Positions 28,351 through 37,598 of a DNA stretch of 64,000 nucleotides are shown here, piece by piece; the stretch's first letter is position 1, and each line of letters begins with the position of its first letter. The stretch spans positions 2,976,001 through 3,040,000 of the forward strand of contig NZ_CP117866.1 in the NCBI RefSeq assembly GCF_028736035.1, in the 5' to 3' direction. The notes beneath the pieces are model-generated. The model was given only the letters and a program-made list of their open reading frames with translations, was not told where the DNA came from and searched no databases. Both the position numbers and the translations under genes were made by a program. The DNA comes from Streptomyces sp. T12. Its GTDB lineage: Bacteria; Actinomycetota; Actinomycetes; Streptomycetales; Streptomycetaceae.

Positions 28351-29256
28351 ATGACGGCGAACGATCGACTCACCGTGGCGGTACTGGGCCCGGGCGGCAT
28401 AGGCGGCCTGCTCGCCGCGCTGCTGTCCAGGGCCGGCCACCGGGTGATCTGCCTGGCCGGCGACGACACGGCCAAGACCCTGCGTACGACCGGAATCCAC
28501 GTCCGCAGCGGCCTGTTCGGGGACTTCACGGCCGACGTCGAGACGGACACCGAGCTCCGTGAACCGGTCGACGCCTGCCTGATCGCGGTCAAGGCCACCG
28601 CCCTCGACGCGGCCCTGACCCGCGTCCCGCCCACCGCGCTGGGCGACGCCCTGATCGTCCCCTTCCTGAACGGCGTGGAACACCCGCAGACCCTCCGCAC
28701 CCGCTACCGCCCCGACCGCGTCGCGCCGGCCGTCATCCGCGCCGAGTCGACTCGCGTCGCCCCGGGGACGATCGAGCACGCCAGCCCCTTCGCCGAGATC
28801 GACCTCACCGGCGACCCGGTCCCCCGCGGCCGCCTCGACGCCCTCGCCCAGGCCCTCGACGCGGCCGGCCCCACCACCCGCGTCCTCGACGACGAGACGG
28901 CGACGCTCTGGGCGAAGATGTCCTTCCTGGCCCCGTTCGCCCTGCTCACCACCCGCCACGCCCTCCCCCTCGGCGACGTACGCACGCTCCACCGCGAGGA
29001 GTTGACGTCCCTCGTCGAGGAAACGGCAGCCGTCAGCCGCGCCTGCGGCGGCCCCGCCGACCCGGCCCAGGCCCTCGCCCGCTACGACGCCTTCCCACCC
29101 GCCACCAAGTCCTCGATGCAACGCGACGCCGAGACAGGCCGCCCCCTCGAACTGGACGCCATCGGCGGCGCGTTGCTGCGCGCGGCGGAGCGACATGGGG
29201 TGCCCGCACCGGTAGCGACCCGCCTGGTACAGGAGTTGAGGAGCGCCGGCCACTAG
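28351..29256 (+). CDS. ketopantoate reductase family (PanE/ApbA-like)
   Basis: The 301-residue product has the NADPH-binding VAVLGPGGIGGLLAALLSRAGH at the N-terminus. LIAVKAT in the first domain and PFLNGVEHPQ follow, then a helical C-terminal domain with LWAKMSFLAPFALLTT. These match 2-dehydropantoate 2-reductase, which makes pantoate for coenzyme A. Streptomyces genomes hold several paralogues, so the physiological substrate may be another 2-oxoacid. GAGAGGAC precedes ATG 28351. Confidence 0.82.
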   Translation: MTANDRLTVAVLGPGGIGGLLAALLSRAGHRVICLAGDDTAKTLRTTGIHVRSGLFGDFTADVETDTELREPVDACLIAVKATALDAALTRVPPTALGDALIVPFLNGVEHPQTLRTRYRPDRVAPAVIRAESTRVAPGTIEHASPFAEIDLTGDPVPRGRLDALAQALDAAGPTTRVLDDETATLWAKMSFLAPFALLTTRHALPLGDVRTLHREELTSLVEETAAVSRACGGPADPAQALARYDAFPPATKSSMQRDAETGRPLELDAIGGALLRAAERHGVPAPVATRLVQELRSAGH

Positions 29257-29352
29257 CCGAAGCTCGCGACGGCCCGGCCTACCGATCATCGACTCACACA
29301 CTCGTTCGCATGAACCACCCGAAGAAACTCGCAACCCAAAATCGAACAGGCG

Positions 29353-29358
29353 TAGCAT
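29353..29358 (+). promoter_or_regulatory. -10 box for a leaderless transcript
   Basis: TAGCAT ends six bases before GTG 29365, which has no ribosome site. The spacing puts transcription start at or next to the start codon. Confidence 0.5.
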
Positions 29359-29364
29359 TGGGCC

Positions 29365-29709
29365 GTGGCTACGCCCTATGACTTTCCGAGTGACCTCCTC
29401 GCCGGCCAGGAGGAGCTGCATCAGGTCCGGGCCGAGCTGTCGGCCCTGCTGAAGCGGCTCCCGTGGTCGGTCGTACCCCTGGACGCGTTCAGCGACGACA
29501 ACGGCTGGCGCAAGGTCGAGCGCCCCGCCTCCCCCGGCTGGACGGAGGACGAGCAGGCCGAGGTCGAGAAGCTCCGACACCGCGAGCACGAGCTCGCGGT
29601 GTTCGTCAGCGGCCACCGCTTCTGGTCGGACCTCACCGGGCCGGAACGTGTGGACGCCCGCACAAAGCTGAAGCACGCCCACGAGACGCCGGCGGAGGAA
29701 GAGAACTGA
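29365..29709 (+). CDS. conserved small acidic protein, function unknown
   Basis: The 114-residue product has no membrane or signal segment. It is predicted mostly helical, with LPWSVVPLDAF followed by a proline-rich turn and then a charged helix (EVEKLRHREHELAVFV). I recognise it only as a hypothetical protein of the kind found across actinobacteria. The GTG lacks a ribosome site but has TAGCAT six bases upstream, suggesting a leaderless message. A strong hairpin follows at 29729-29764. Confidence 0.65.
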   Translation: MATPYDFPSDLLAGQEELHQVRAELSALLKRLPWSVVPLDAFSDDNGWRKVERPASPGWTEDEQAEVEKLRHREHELAVFVSGHRFWSDLTGPERVDARTKLKHAHETPAEEEN

Positions 29710-29728
29710 GAGGAAGAGAACTGAAACG

Positions 29729-29764
29729 CAGAGGGCCCCGGCCGCGAACGGCGGGGGCCCTCTG
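29729..29764. terminator. GC-rich hairpin terminator
   Basis: CAGAGGGCCCC pairs with GGGGCCCTCTG around a short loop. It lies between the end of the small protein gene and the 3' end of the convergent tRNA gene, so it can end both transcripts. Confidence 0.7.
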
Positions 29765-29770
29765 TCGCTG

Positions 29771-29842
<72 letters not shown>

Positions 29843-30058
29843 GAGAACGAGTCGACAGCCTACCTTGCCAGGGGCCATGTCCCGCAAACCCGTATCGCGG
29901 ACTGTCCGGGAAGTCCGGGGACAACCTGGGGTTATCCCCACCACGGATCCGGGAGCGGCCCGGATCCCGCGGCGGGCTCGGGGTCCGTACGGTCGAAGCA
30001 CCGTCGTAATCCTGGGCCGCGAAGCCCGGTCCCAGGAGAGTCTCAGGGGGAGATCGTC

Positions 30059-30832
30059 ATGGCCCGTACCGTTCCCGCCCGCGCCGCCGCCGTCGCCGGG
30101 GCCGCCGTGGTGCTCCTTGCCGGGGTCACCGCATGCGGGGCCTCCGCCGGGGATGACAAGGATCCCGAGCACCGGTCCTTCGCGCTGGAGGGGAAGACCC
30201 TGACCATCGACTCCGACGACTCGGCGTTGGAGATCGTCGCCGCCGACGGGAACAAGGCCGGCACGGTCGAGGTCACGCGGTGGTTCCAGGGGTCGGTCGC
30301 GATCGGCTCGGATCCCAAGGTGACCTGGGCGATGGAGGACGACCGGCTGGTGCTGCGGGAGAAGTGCTCGGGCATGATCGCCAACTGCTCGGCCAAGCAC
30401 CGGATCGAGGTGCCGCGCGGGGTCACCGTGAAGGTCGAGGACGGGGACGGGAGCGTGCGGGCGCGCGGGTTCCAGGATGCGTTGAGCATTCGTACGGGGG
30501 ACGGGTCCGTGCGGGTCACCGACTCCAGCGGTCCGCTGGACCTGAAGACCGGCGACGGCTCCATGCACGTCTCCGACGTCTCCTCGCGCCAGGTGAGGGC
30601 GCGGACCGGGGACGGCTCGGTGCGGCTCGAACTCGGCACCGTGCCGGACCTGGTGGAGACCCGCAGCGGCGACGGCTCGGTGACGATCGAGCTGCCCCGG
30701 GCGACGTACCGCGTGTCGACCGAGACCGGTGACGGCTCGGTGGATGTGTCCGTGCCCCGGGACGACGCCAGCTCCCATGTGGTCTCCGCCCGTAGCGGCG
30801 ATGGAAAAGTCACGGTGCGAACCGCGAACTAA
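30059..30832 (+). CDS. DUF4097-type lipoprotein with repeated GDGSV motifs
   Basis: The 257-residue product has a lipoprotein signal ending in VTAC (Cys26), so it should be anchored on the outer face of the membrane. The rest is beta-rich, with GDGSV-like turns recurring about every 18-22 residues (at least six), matching the right-handed beta-solenoid of DUF4097 proteins. Their function is unknown; some accompany anti-sigma or envelope-stress genes. ATG 30059 has GGGGGAG about six bases upstream. Confidence 0.8.
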   Translation: MARTVPARAAAVAGAAVVLLAGVTACGASAGDDKDPEHRSFALEGKTLTIDSDDSALEIVAADGNKAGTVEVTRWFQGSVAIGSDPKVTWAMEDDRLVLREKCSGMIANCSAKHRIEVPRGVTVKVEDGDGSVRARGFQDALSIRTGDGSVRVTDSSGPLDLKTGDGSMHVSDVSSRQVRARTGDGSVRLELGTVPDLVETRSGDGSVTIELPRATYRVSTETGDGSVDVSVPRDDASSHVVSARSGDGKVTVRTAN

Positions 30833-30905
30833 CCGGCCCGTGTGTTCGTCCTAAACCGGTGGGAGAATGAACCGGGCAGGGTGAATGACAGCACGGGAGA
30901 GGGAT

Positions 30906-32336
30906 GTGACGGCGACACCTCCGCAGCCGAACTCGCCGTCAGCGCCGGGCGCGCATGGACATCCCGCGCGGGGCGTCCCGCAGCCCGTACGTCAGGTTCC
31001 GCGCGGCTCGCGCCGCGCTCTGCGCGACACCCTCACCCTGGTCTGCGCCTTCCCCCTTGTCGCCGTTCTCGCCCTGCCGGCCGCCTTCGCCGGTGGTGGT
31101 ACGCGGCGCTGGTTCGGTGGGCGGGCGGAGAGTCAGCGGGCCGAGGCGCAGGCCGCGAAGGACGCGGCGGCGGCCGCGTTCTACGAGCTGGACACCGCTC
31201 AGCGGGATCTGCGGATCTCGATCGAGACGATCGCGGCCGTCGACGACTCGCCCGCCGCCCGCCGGGCGCTCACCGACTTCGAGGCGCTCGGGCGGCGTAT
31301 CGACGAGGCCAGTCACCAGTACATCCAGGCCGTCGACGCCCACGACCTCGACCGCGACGACCTGGAGGCCTCGGCCGCCGCCCGCGCCCGTACGGAGCTG
31401 ACGCAGGCCAAGGACGAGCTGGGGCGCGTCAAGCAGGAGCTGGACCGGTTCGCGGACGGGCTCGGGCCGCTGCTCGGCAAGGCCGAGACCCAGCTGGCCC
31501 GGCTCGCCCCCTCGGTCGAGCGCGCCCGGCAGGGCCTGCTCGCCGCCTCGAACGCGCTGGATGCCGTACGGGGATCGGGGCTGAGGGCGGACGATCTCGC
31601 CGCCCGGCTCGCGGCCCTCGCCCCGGAGCTGACCAAGCTGAACCAGGGCGCCGGACAGCATGGCGTCCCGCAGACGCTGGAGCGTGCCGAGCGGGTCGCG
31701 CGGGAGGCGGAAGCGGTCCGGGTGGAGGCCGAGCGGCTGCCGGAGAAGGCCGCCGAGATCGATCACCGGCTCGTGTCGCTGCGGACGCGCGCGCAGGCGC
31801 TGACCACCCGTGCCGGGCAGGTCGAGCCGGTGCTGAGCGAGTTGCGGCGGCGGTTCACGGCGGCCTGCTGGCAGGACCTGCAGAGCGTGCCGGACCGGGC
31901 CGGGGAGAACGTACGGCAGGCCGAGCTGAAGCTGAAGGAGGCGCAGGCCGCGCGCGACGAGCAGCGCTGGCCGGACGCCACCGCGCTGCTGTCGACGGTC
32001 CGGGCGCTGCTGAACTCCACCGACGAGTCGGTGTCCGCGGCCGGTGACCGGCTGCGCCGGCTGAACGCCGTGCAGAAGGACCCGCAGCAGGAGATCGACC
32101 GGACCCGCTTCGCGATCCGGGACGCCCAGCGGCTGGCCATGGCGGGCCGCAACACGCCCGATCCGCGGCACGCGCGTCCGCTGGACGACTCCGTCGCCCG
32201 GCTGGAGCGGGCGATCGGCACGCTGGAGGGCCGCCACCCGGACTACTGGCACTTCCTGACCGAGACGGGGGCGGTGCGGCAGGCGGTGGCCGGGGTGGTC
32301 GCGCGGATCCGCGAGGAGCGCGGCGGCGGTCACTGA
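30906..32336 (+). CDS. membrane-anchored coiled-coil protein
   Basis: From GTG 30906 the product is 476 residues. A Pro-rich N-terminus is followed by one hydrophobic segment (LTLVCAFPLVAVLALPAAFA, around residue 45). About 380 residues of Glu/Arg/Ala-rich helix with heptad character follow, including RVKQELDRFADGL and AELKLKEAQAARDEQR. No enzymatic motif is seen; it may be structural or a scaffold at the membrane. GTG 30906 is favoured by GGGAG six bases upstream; ATG 30885, seven codons earlier, is the alternative. Confidence 0.7.
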   Translation: MTATPPQPNSPSAPGAHGHPARGVPQPVRQVPRGSRRALRDTLTLVCAFPLVAVLALPAAFAGGGTRRWFGGRAESQRAEAQAAKDAAAAAFYELDTAQRDLRISIETIAAVDDSPAARRALTDFEALGRRIDEASHQYIQAVDAHDLDRDDLEASAAARARTELTQAKDELGRVKQELDRFADGLGPLLGKAETQLARLAPSVERARQGLLAASNALDAVRGSGLRADDLAARLAALAPELTKLNQGAGQHGVPQTLERAERVAREAEAVRVEAERLPEKAAEIDHRLVSLRTRAQALTTRAGQVEPVLSELRRRFTAACWQDLQSVPDRAGENVRQAELKLKEAQAARDEQRWPDATALLSTVRALLNSTDESVSAAGDRLRRLNAVQKDPQQEIDRTRFAIRDAQRLAMAGRNTPDPRHARPLDDSVARLERAIGTLEGRHPDYWHFLTETGAVRQAVAGVVARIREERGGGH

Positions 32337-32354
32337 CCGGGCTAACCTGTGCGC

Positions 32355-32570
32355 ATGCCTCGCTATGAGTACCGCTGCCGCAGCTGCGGCGACACGTTTG
32401 AACTGAGCCGTCCGATGGCGCAGTCGTCCGCCCCGGCGAGCTGCCCGGCCGGGCATGACGACACCGTGAAGCTTCTGTCGACGGTGGCCGTCGGCGGCAC
32501 CGCCTCGGCTCCCGCCCCCGCGCCGAAGTCGGGCGGAGGCGGGTGTTGTGGTGGAGGGTGTTGCCGCTAG
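32355..32570 (+). CDS. FmdB-type zinc ribbon protein
   Basis: The 71-residue product starts MPRYEYRCRSCGDTFE, the signature of the FmdB putative regulatory family. The first pair of metal ligands is CRSC; the second pair is reduced to a single CPAGH-type cysteine, so the zinc site is atypical. The tail is Gly-rich and ends in a CCGGGCC cluster that might bind metal. It acts in the cytoplasm; function unknown. ATG 32355 is preferred to GTG 32349 because it gives the family N-terminus. Confidence 0.82.
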   Translation: MPRYEYRCRSCGDTFELSRPMAQSSAPASCPAGHDDTVKLLSTVAVGGTASAPAPAPKSGGGGCCGGGCCR

Positions 32571-32600
32571 GTAGTGCGTGCGTTGCTCTCTGCGGGTGCG

Positions 32601-32660
32601 TGGGGGCTTGTCGCGCCCACGCGGCGGAGCCGCATACGACACAGCCCCGCGCCCCCTTGA
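32601..32660. repeat. dispersed GC-rich repeat, half element
   Basis: It contains TCGCGCCCACGCGGCGGAGC and CACAGCCCCGCGCCCC. Close copies occur at 52149-52205 and as the left half of 35229-35399. It lies between convergent genes and may act as a terminator. Confidence 0.75.
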
Positions 32661-32675
32661 GGCGCTGCGCGCCCC

Positions 32676-33491
32676 TTAGGGCGCTGTCGTGCGGGTTGCC
32701 TTCAAGAACTCCCGCAGGATCCGCTCCCCCGCCAGCACCCCCCGCTCCGGCAACGCACTGATCGCCGGGGCGGTGAAGTCGGTGTCGGCCAGTTCGCCGT
32801 GGCCCGGGCGCCAGCCCCGGTCGGCGGCGAGGAGAAGATCGGCGTCCAGGAGGGAGTCACCGGCCGCCAGCGTCAGCTCCGCACCCGTGCGCCGGGCGAC
32901 CTCGTGCATGGCGGCGCTCTTGGTCAGCGGCTTCGGCACCGCGTAGATCTTGCGGCCCTGCAAGGACACCGTCCAGCCCCGGTTCTCCGCCCACACCGCG
33001 AGCTCCTTCACCCACTCCTCGGGCAGCAGCTCACGCTCGACGACCAGGTAGGCGAAGAGGTCCTCGGCGATCCGGTGCTTGCGCACCCACGCGGGGGACG
33101 CCGACGCCATCAGGTGGTCCTGCACCTCCGCGAGCGGCGCGCACTGCTCGGCCAGACGGGCCATGACGTGCACGTTCCAGTCGGGGTCGGAGACGCCGTC
33201 GACCAGCAGATGGCCGCCGTTGGCGCAGATCGCGTACTTCGGCGGGGGGCCCGGCAGGTTGATGCGCTGGTACTGCTTGCGGGTCCGGGTCGTCGTCGGC
33301 ACGAAGACCGCCGCGTCGCCGAGGTCGGTCAGCAGCTGGGCCGACGTCTCGGTCATGTACGACAGCGGCTTGCTCTCGTGCACCTCCACGCACAGCAGCC
33401 TCGGCGCCCGCGCGTCCGGCATGGTCAGCGCGAGGGCCGCCGCGGAGTAGATGAGCGTACGGTCGAGGTCGCTCGCCACCAGCACCGGCAT
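32676..33491 (-). CDS. HAD hydrolase of the Ter-associated cluster
   Basis: From ATG 33491 the product is 271 residues. Motif I is LVASDLDRTLIYS with the nucleophile Asp near residue 8, a middle cap follows, and LAAGDSLLDADLLLAA is the C-terminal acidic motif of HAD phosphatases close to the sucrose-phosphatase group. Its start overlaps the stop of the PRTase/StiP gene by one base (TGATG), so they are co-translated. HAD enzymes of this group are reported members of the Ter-linked gene set, where dephosphorylation of a nucleotide-like intermediate has been proposed. Confidence 0.82.
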   Translation of the reverse strand: MPVLVASDLDRTLIYSAAALALTMPDARAPRLLCVEVHESKPLSYMTETSAQLLTDLGDAAVFVPTTTRTRKQYQRINLPGPPPKYAICANGGHLLVDGVSDPDWNVHVMARLAEQCAPLAEVQDHLMASASPAWVRKHRIAEDLFAYLVVERELLPEEWVKELAVWAENRGWTVSLQGRKIYAVPKPLTKSAAMHEVARRTGAELTLAAGDSLLDADLLLAADRGWRPGHGELADTDFTAPAISALPERGVLAGERILREFLKATRTTAP

Positions 33492-36172
33492 CAGAGGTTC
33501 ACCGCCTTGCCGTCGGCACCCGTCGCGCCCCGCGTGTACTTGGGGTGGATCAACCCCACGCAGGTGTACGGCAGTTCGGCCACCTCTTCCACCGGTACCC
33601 CTCTCTGTTCGGCCAGCAGACGTACGTGGTCCAGGTCGGCGCCGGCTCCGGCCCGCGCCAGGATCTTCCAGGGCACCCGGCGCAGCAGCACCCGCGTGGT
33701 CTCGCCGACGCCCGGCTTGACGAGGTTCACGTCGTGGATGCCGTACTCCTCGCTGATGCGCTCGACGGCCGCCCAGCCCTCCCAGGTCGGCGCGCGGTCG
33801 CCGGAGAGCAGCTCCTTGACCGTCGCGTCGACGGCGTCCACGACCTCCGGGAAGCGGGCGGAGACGGCGTCCAGGAAGGCCACGGAGACGTCGGCGCCGG
33901 CGAGTTCGCGGTAGAACTTCGCGCCGTGGTAGTCGTGCGGGCCGACCAGGTCGGCGCGCAGGACGGTACGCGAAATCAGGCCGGAGACGGTCGAGTTGAG
34001 GCACGCGGACGGGATGAGATAGTCGTCGCGGGTGCCGTACGTCCGCACGCAGGAGCCCGGGTCGGCCAGTACGGCGATCTCCGGGTCGAAGCCGGTGATG
34101 CCGTCGGACGCCTCGAACTCCCGTATCGCCGCCGTCAGTTCACGGGTGATGGCGCCCTTGCCGGTCCAGCCGTCGACGAAGACGACGTCACGCGGGTCGT
34201 GGTGCGCGGCCAGCCAGCGCAGCGCGTTGGCGTCGATGCCGCGGCCGCGCACGATCGAGACGGCGTAGTGCGGCAGTTCGAGGCCGTGCCGGAACTGCGC
34301 CCAGCGGCGCATGAGTACGCCCACGGGGGTGCCGGCGCGGGCGAGCGAGACGAGCACCGGCCGCGGTGAACGCTCCGCCAGCACGATCTCGGTGACCGCT
34401 CCGGCCGCCTGCGCCAGCCGCGCCGCCGACTCCTCCAGGGCCGTGTGGAACAGCGCCTGGTACTGCTCGCTGGGCTGGTACTCCACGGGCAGCGACTCGG
34501 CGTAGTGGGCGCCCCCGCTCTGAATCGCCTCTTCCCTTTCCTCGGTCGGCGCCTCCAGCGTCACGTCCGAGAGGTCCTGCAGCAGCCAGCCGACCTCCTC
34601 GGGGGCGTACGAGGAGAAGGCGGGGCCGCGGAGGGGCTCGGGCAGCATCGGGTGCCTTTCGGGAATGGCCAGGGGGCCGGGGACGTACGACGGCACCACC
34701 GCGAGCAGGACGTGCGGGGTGTGGGCGGCCAGCTGCGCCAACAGTCCCTCGGGCGCGTGCAGTTCGGGGGTGTCGGCCACCGAGTCGACGACGGCTATGA
34801 CGGCGTCGAAGCCGGCGCCCGCGACGTTGTAGGCGTAGCGCTCGCCGGGGCCGTCGGCGGGGTCGTCGTGGGCCGGGAAGACGAGGCGGGTGCGTATCGC
34901 GTAACCGGGGTCGTCGACGGCGAGGACGGGTGAGCGGGTCGTGGTCGAGTACCGCACCTCCACGCCCTCAGCGACCTGCTCCAGCTCACGGGCGAGCCGC
35001 AGCGGCGCGTACATCAGCTCCTCGAACCCGAGTACGTGCACGCGCCGGGCGTCGGCGGGCAGTGCCTCTGCGAGGCGGGCGGCCATGGCCGGGAGGGCGC
35101 CTTCGAGGCGGGTGCGCTGCGCCGGCGTGAACCCGTGGCGGCCGCCGTCGGGGAGGCCGGGGGGCCAGCACAGGTCTATGCGGGTGGGGTGGGGGTGGGT
35201 GCGCTCGTCTGCCGGGTGCGGGCCGGCGGGGGCTGGTCGCGCCCACGCGGCGGTAGCCGCAGATTCAGCACAGCCCCGCGCCCCTGGGGGGGTGGTCGGG
35301 CCGTCGGCTTCAAGGCTCCGCGCGGAAGTGGGCGTCGACTCCTGGCAGGCGGCCCCGACAACGCCCTCAAGGGGCGCGGGGAACTGCGCGACCAGCCCCG
35401 ACGGACCCGCGGACGACCGACCACCCATCGCGGCACTACCCGCGGAGCTCTCCGCCTCGTACCGCGCCACCAACTCCTGCCCCTTCTCCAGCACCCCTTC
35501 CGGCAGCCGTACGGTCCCCGAAGCCGCCGCCACCAGATCCACCCGCGCGCCGATCTCCCGCGCGAACTCCTCCAGCCGCCCGGCATCCTCCGCCGACCGC
35601 ATGTCGACCAGAGCAACCACCACGTACCGCCGCCGCGGATACCGCTGATGAAGATCGCGCACGGTGTTCAGCACCGTGTTCCCCGTCGAGAACTCGTCGT
35701 CGACCAGGACCAGCGGCCCGTCGCCGACCAGCAGGGCCGGGTCCTCCGGGAGCAGCAGATGGGACGTGGCGTGCGAGTGGGACTCCTCGAAGCCGCCCGC
35801 CCGGGCGACCCCGGCGACCGGGCGGCGGGTGGAGTGCAGGTAGGGGGCGAGGCCGATGCCGTCGGCGACGGAGTGACCGAGCCCCGTCGCCGTCTCCGCG
35901 TAGCCGAGGACGACCGCCCTGGCGGCCTCGTCGGCGCCCAGAAGATCCCGTACTCGGCGGCCGAGGGCGAAGCCGGCCCCGTACACCACGGACGGCGACT
36001 GCGGTACGTGCTTGCCGAGCACGTGGGAGACGAGCAGATGCGCCCGCTTGGGGTTGCGGCGCAGGGCGAGCCCCAGCATCTGAGTGAGCTCGTCGTCGCC
36101 CTCGAGCTGGACTCCGAGCCGCTCGGCGACCCAGCTCCCGGACCAGACCCCGTTGTTCACTGCGTTGTTCAT
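33491..36172 (-). CDS. PRTase / TRSP / StiP-domain fusion of the Ter-linked pathway
   Basis: The 893-residue protein begins with a phosphoribosyltransferase whose PRPP loop is LVLVDDEFSTGNT (about 154-166). After a low-complexity stretch (about 250-330) comes a TRSP-like region with HVLGFEELMYAPLRLARELE. From about 540 follows a domain matching the family annotated as cysteine protease StiP / PRTase_1, with VVFVDGWTGKGAITREL as its own PRPP-like loop. In the published comparative analysis of Ter systems these families are proposed to make a nucleoside-like metabolite. Residues 258-315 are encoded by a 171-base palindromic element inserted in frame. It is coupled to the HAD hydrolase downstream and lies near the HpcH-like gene upstream. 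Confidence 0.85.
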   Translation of the reverse strand: MNNAVNNGVWSGSWVAERLGVQLEGDDELTQMLGLALRRNPKRAHLLVSHVLGKHVPQSPSVVYGAGFALGRRVRDLLGADEAARAVVLGYAETATGLGHSVADGIGLAPYLHSTRRPVAGVARAGGFEESHSHATSHLLLPEDPALLVGDGPLVLVDDEFSTGNTVLNTVRDLHQRYPRRRYVVVALVDMRSAEDAGRLEEFAREIGARVDLVAAASGTVRLPEGVLEKGQELVARYEAESSAGSAAMGGRSSAGPSGLVAQFPAPLEGVVGAACQESTPTSARSLEADGPTTPPGARGCAESAATAAWARPAPAGPHPADERTHPHPTRIDLCWPPGLPDGGRHGFTPAQRTRLEGALPAMAARLAEALPADARRVHVLGFEELMYAPLRLARELEQVAEGVEVRYSTTTRSPVLAVDDPGYAIRTRLVFPAHDDPADGPGERYAYNVAGAGFDAVIAVVDSVADTPELHAPEGLLAQLAAHTPHVLLAVVPSYVPGPLAIPERHPMLPEPLRGPAFSSYAPEEVGWLLQDLSDVTLEAPTEEREEAIQSGGAHYAESLPVEYQPSEQYQALFHTALEESAARLAQAAGAVTEIVLAERSPRPVLVSLARAGTPVGVLMRRWAQFRHGLELPHYAVSIVRGRGIDANALRWLAAHHDPRDVVFVDGWTGKGAITRELTAAIREFEASDGITGFDPEIAVLADPGSCVRTYGTRDDYLIPSACLNSTVSGLISRTVLRADLVGPHDYHGAKFYRELAGADVSVAFLDAVSARFPEVVDAVDATVKELLSGDRAPTWEGWAAVERISEEYGIHDVNLVKPGVGETTRVLLRRVPWKILARAGAGADLDHVRLLAEQRGVPVEEVAELPYTCVGLIHPKYTRGATGADGKAVNL
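35229..35399. mobile_element. 171-bp MITE-like element inserted in frame
   Basis: Perfect 14-bp inverted ends GGGGCTGGTCGCGC (35229-35242) and GCGCGACCAGCCCC (35386-35399) enclose a second inverted pair, CCCCGCGCCCCT (35274-35285) and AGGGGCGCGGGG (35370-35381). Its length is exactly 57 codons, and the host gene stays open through it. Its left half recurs at 32601-32660 and 52149-52205, and its right half at 19453-19519. It encodes no transposase. Confidence 0.8.
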
Positions 36173-36226
36173 GCGTCCCTTGGATATAGAAGCCGGTCGG
36201 CTGGATGGAGAAGCCGGTCGGCCCGG

Positions 36227-37411
36227 TCAGGCCGGGATACCGGCGGCAAGCAGCTCCACGAAGCCGATGTCCTCGTTGGCCACACCGAACACCTCGGCCC
36301 GCAGCATGGTCCGCTCGGCCCAGGCGCGATGCGGCTTCACCTCATTCATCTTGTTGGTGTACTGCGACCTGAGTACACCCCCGCCGCCGCGTTCGGGCCG
36401 CAGGATGTCCTTGGCGTCGCTGAACTCCTCGTGACTGACCACGGACAGCGCGTGCACCGGCAGCACGTGGGAGGGGTGGATGCAGGTCTTGCCGAGGAGG
36501 CCGTTGGCGTGGTCCAGCGTGATCTCGCGCAGCAGGCCGTCCATGGCGTGCTCGATCAGGGCCTCGCGCAGCTCCTCGGCCTGGCCCTCCAGGAAGGGGC
36601 TGCGGCGCAGCTGCGGCTTGAACATACGTTCCTGCACCCGGAAGTACTCCCACACCGGCCCGGTCACCGTGAAGCCGGTGCCGTCGGCTCTGCCCAGCAT
36701 GTTCACCACGTCGGCGATCACGGAGGCTACGATCTGGACGTCGTACGCGGTCATGTCCGGGGCCCGGCGCAGCCCGTACGACGAGCAGAAGTCGGTCACC
36801 CCGAGCCGCAGCGCCAGCACCCGGTCCCGGTACTTGTCGACCGCGCGCAGGATGCCCTCCAGGGTCTCCACGCGCGACTCCCGGTACATCAGCTCGGGCG
36901 ACTCCAGCACCGGCATGGCGAAGAGCCGCCGCCCGCTCTGCGCCTCGGCGCTCGCGAGGGCCTCGAGGAAGGGCATGCCGGGCTCTTCGGTGAACTTCGG
37001 CAGTACGAATCCGGACAGCAGCCGGACGGCGGGACCGAGCCGCCGTACGAGATCGGGGATCTGCTCGGGCGCACGGACCCGGATGAAGAGCAGCGGCAGA
37101 TCCGCCGCGCTCTTCCCTTGCGCACTCTCCCGCTCCGCGAGGTCGGTGAACTGCCGGACGAGGTTCTCCTCGCCCTCCGCCACGTCCTCGTCGCCGATCG
37201 AGTCCTCCAGGCACAGCACCATCGAGACCACGCCGCGCCCGGTCTGCTTGACGATGTCCTCGGCGAGCCGCGGCCGCGTGGCCGGACTGTAGAGCGTGGC
37301 GCCCAGGGCCGCGGAGAGCAGCCGTGCCGAGGAGTCCGCGGAGAACTCGCACGGCTCCTGGTGGAAGAGGCGCTGCCGCACCTCCGGGGCGATGTGCCCG
37401 AAATGACGCAT
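36227..37411 (-). CDS. HpcH/HpaI aldolase - citrate lyase beta-like protein
   Basis: From ATG 37411 (GGGGGAG just upstream) the product is 394 residues. It shows a TIM-barrel lyase pattern: SMVLCLEDSIG with acidic metal ligands, LLFIRVRAPEQI, FVLPKF, LFAMPVLESPELM and LRLGVTDFCSSYGLRR, ending with GKTCIHPSHVLPVHAL. These are C-C lyases using Mg2+ and an acyl or oxoacid substrate. In Ter gene neighbourhoods this family is thought to act in the same metabolite pathway as the PRTase and HAD proteins, which lie immediately downstream on the same strand. ATG 37411 gives the conserved N-terminus; longer frames to 37645 do not. Confidence 0.82.
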   Translation of the reverse strand: MRHFGHIAPEVRQRLFHQEPCEFSADSSARLLSAALGATLYSPATRPRLAEDIVKQTGRGVVSMVLCLEDSIGDEDVAEGEENLVRQFTDLAERESAQGKSAADLPLLFIRVRAPEQIPDLVRRLGPAVRLLSGFVLPKFTEEPGMPFLEALASAEAQSGRRLFAMPVLESPELMYRESRVETLEGILRAVDKYRDRVLALRLGVTDFCSSYGLRRAPDMTAYDVQIVASVIADVVNMLGRADGTGFTVTGPVWEYFRVQERMFKPQLRRSPFLEGQAEELREALIEHAMDGLLREITLDHANGLLGKTCIHPSHVLPVHALSVVSHEEFSDAKDILRPERGGGGVLRSQYTNKMNEVKPHRAWAERTMLRAEVFGVANEDIGFVELLAAGIPA

Positions 37412-37445
37412 AGAGCTCCCCCGTGGCGTCTCATTGGCCCCCGTG

Positions 37446-37459
37446 ACCTGTTCACAGGT
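37446..37459. promoter_or_regulatory. palindrome in the Ter divergent promoter region
   Basis: ACCTGT-TC-ACAGGT lies in the 187-base gap between the leftward HpcH-like gene and a rightward TerD gene and may be an operator for one or both. Confidence 0.4.
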
Positions 37460-37598
37460 GGCCGGTAATAGTACGTAGATACCCATGTCAGGGGTTCCCG
37501 CAGGGCATGAATTTCTGGTAACGCGGACAAACACGAGCACACACGGCCCGTGTACCCCCGCGTTGTCGTGACCAGGACGGAGAGGGCAGGATGACCGC

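Noticed and set aside
30885..30905. ATG 30885 as start of the coiled-coil protein
   Set aside because: Its upstream CAGGG is weaker than the GGGAG before GTG 30906; kept as an alternative only.
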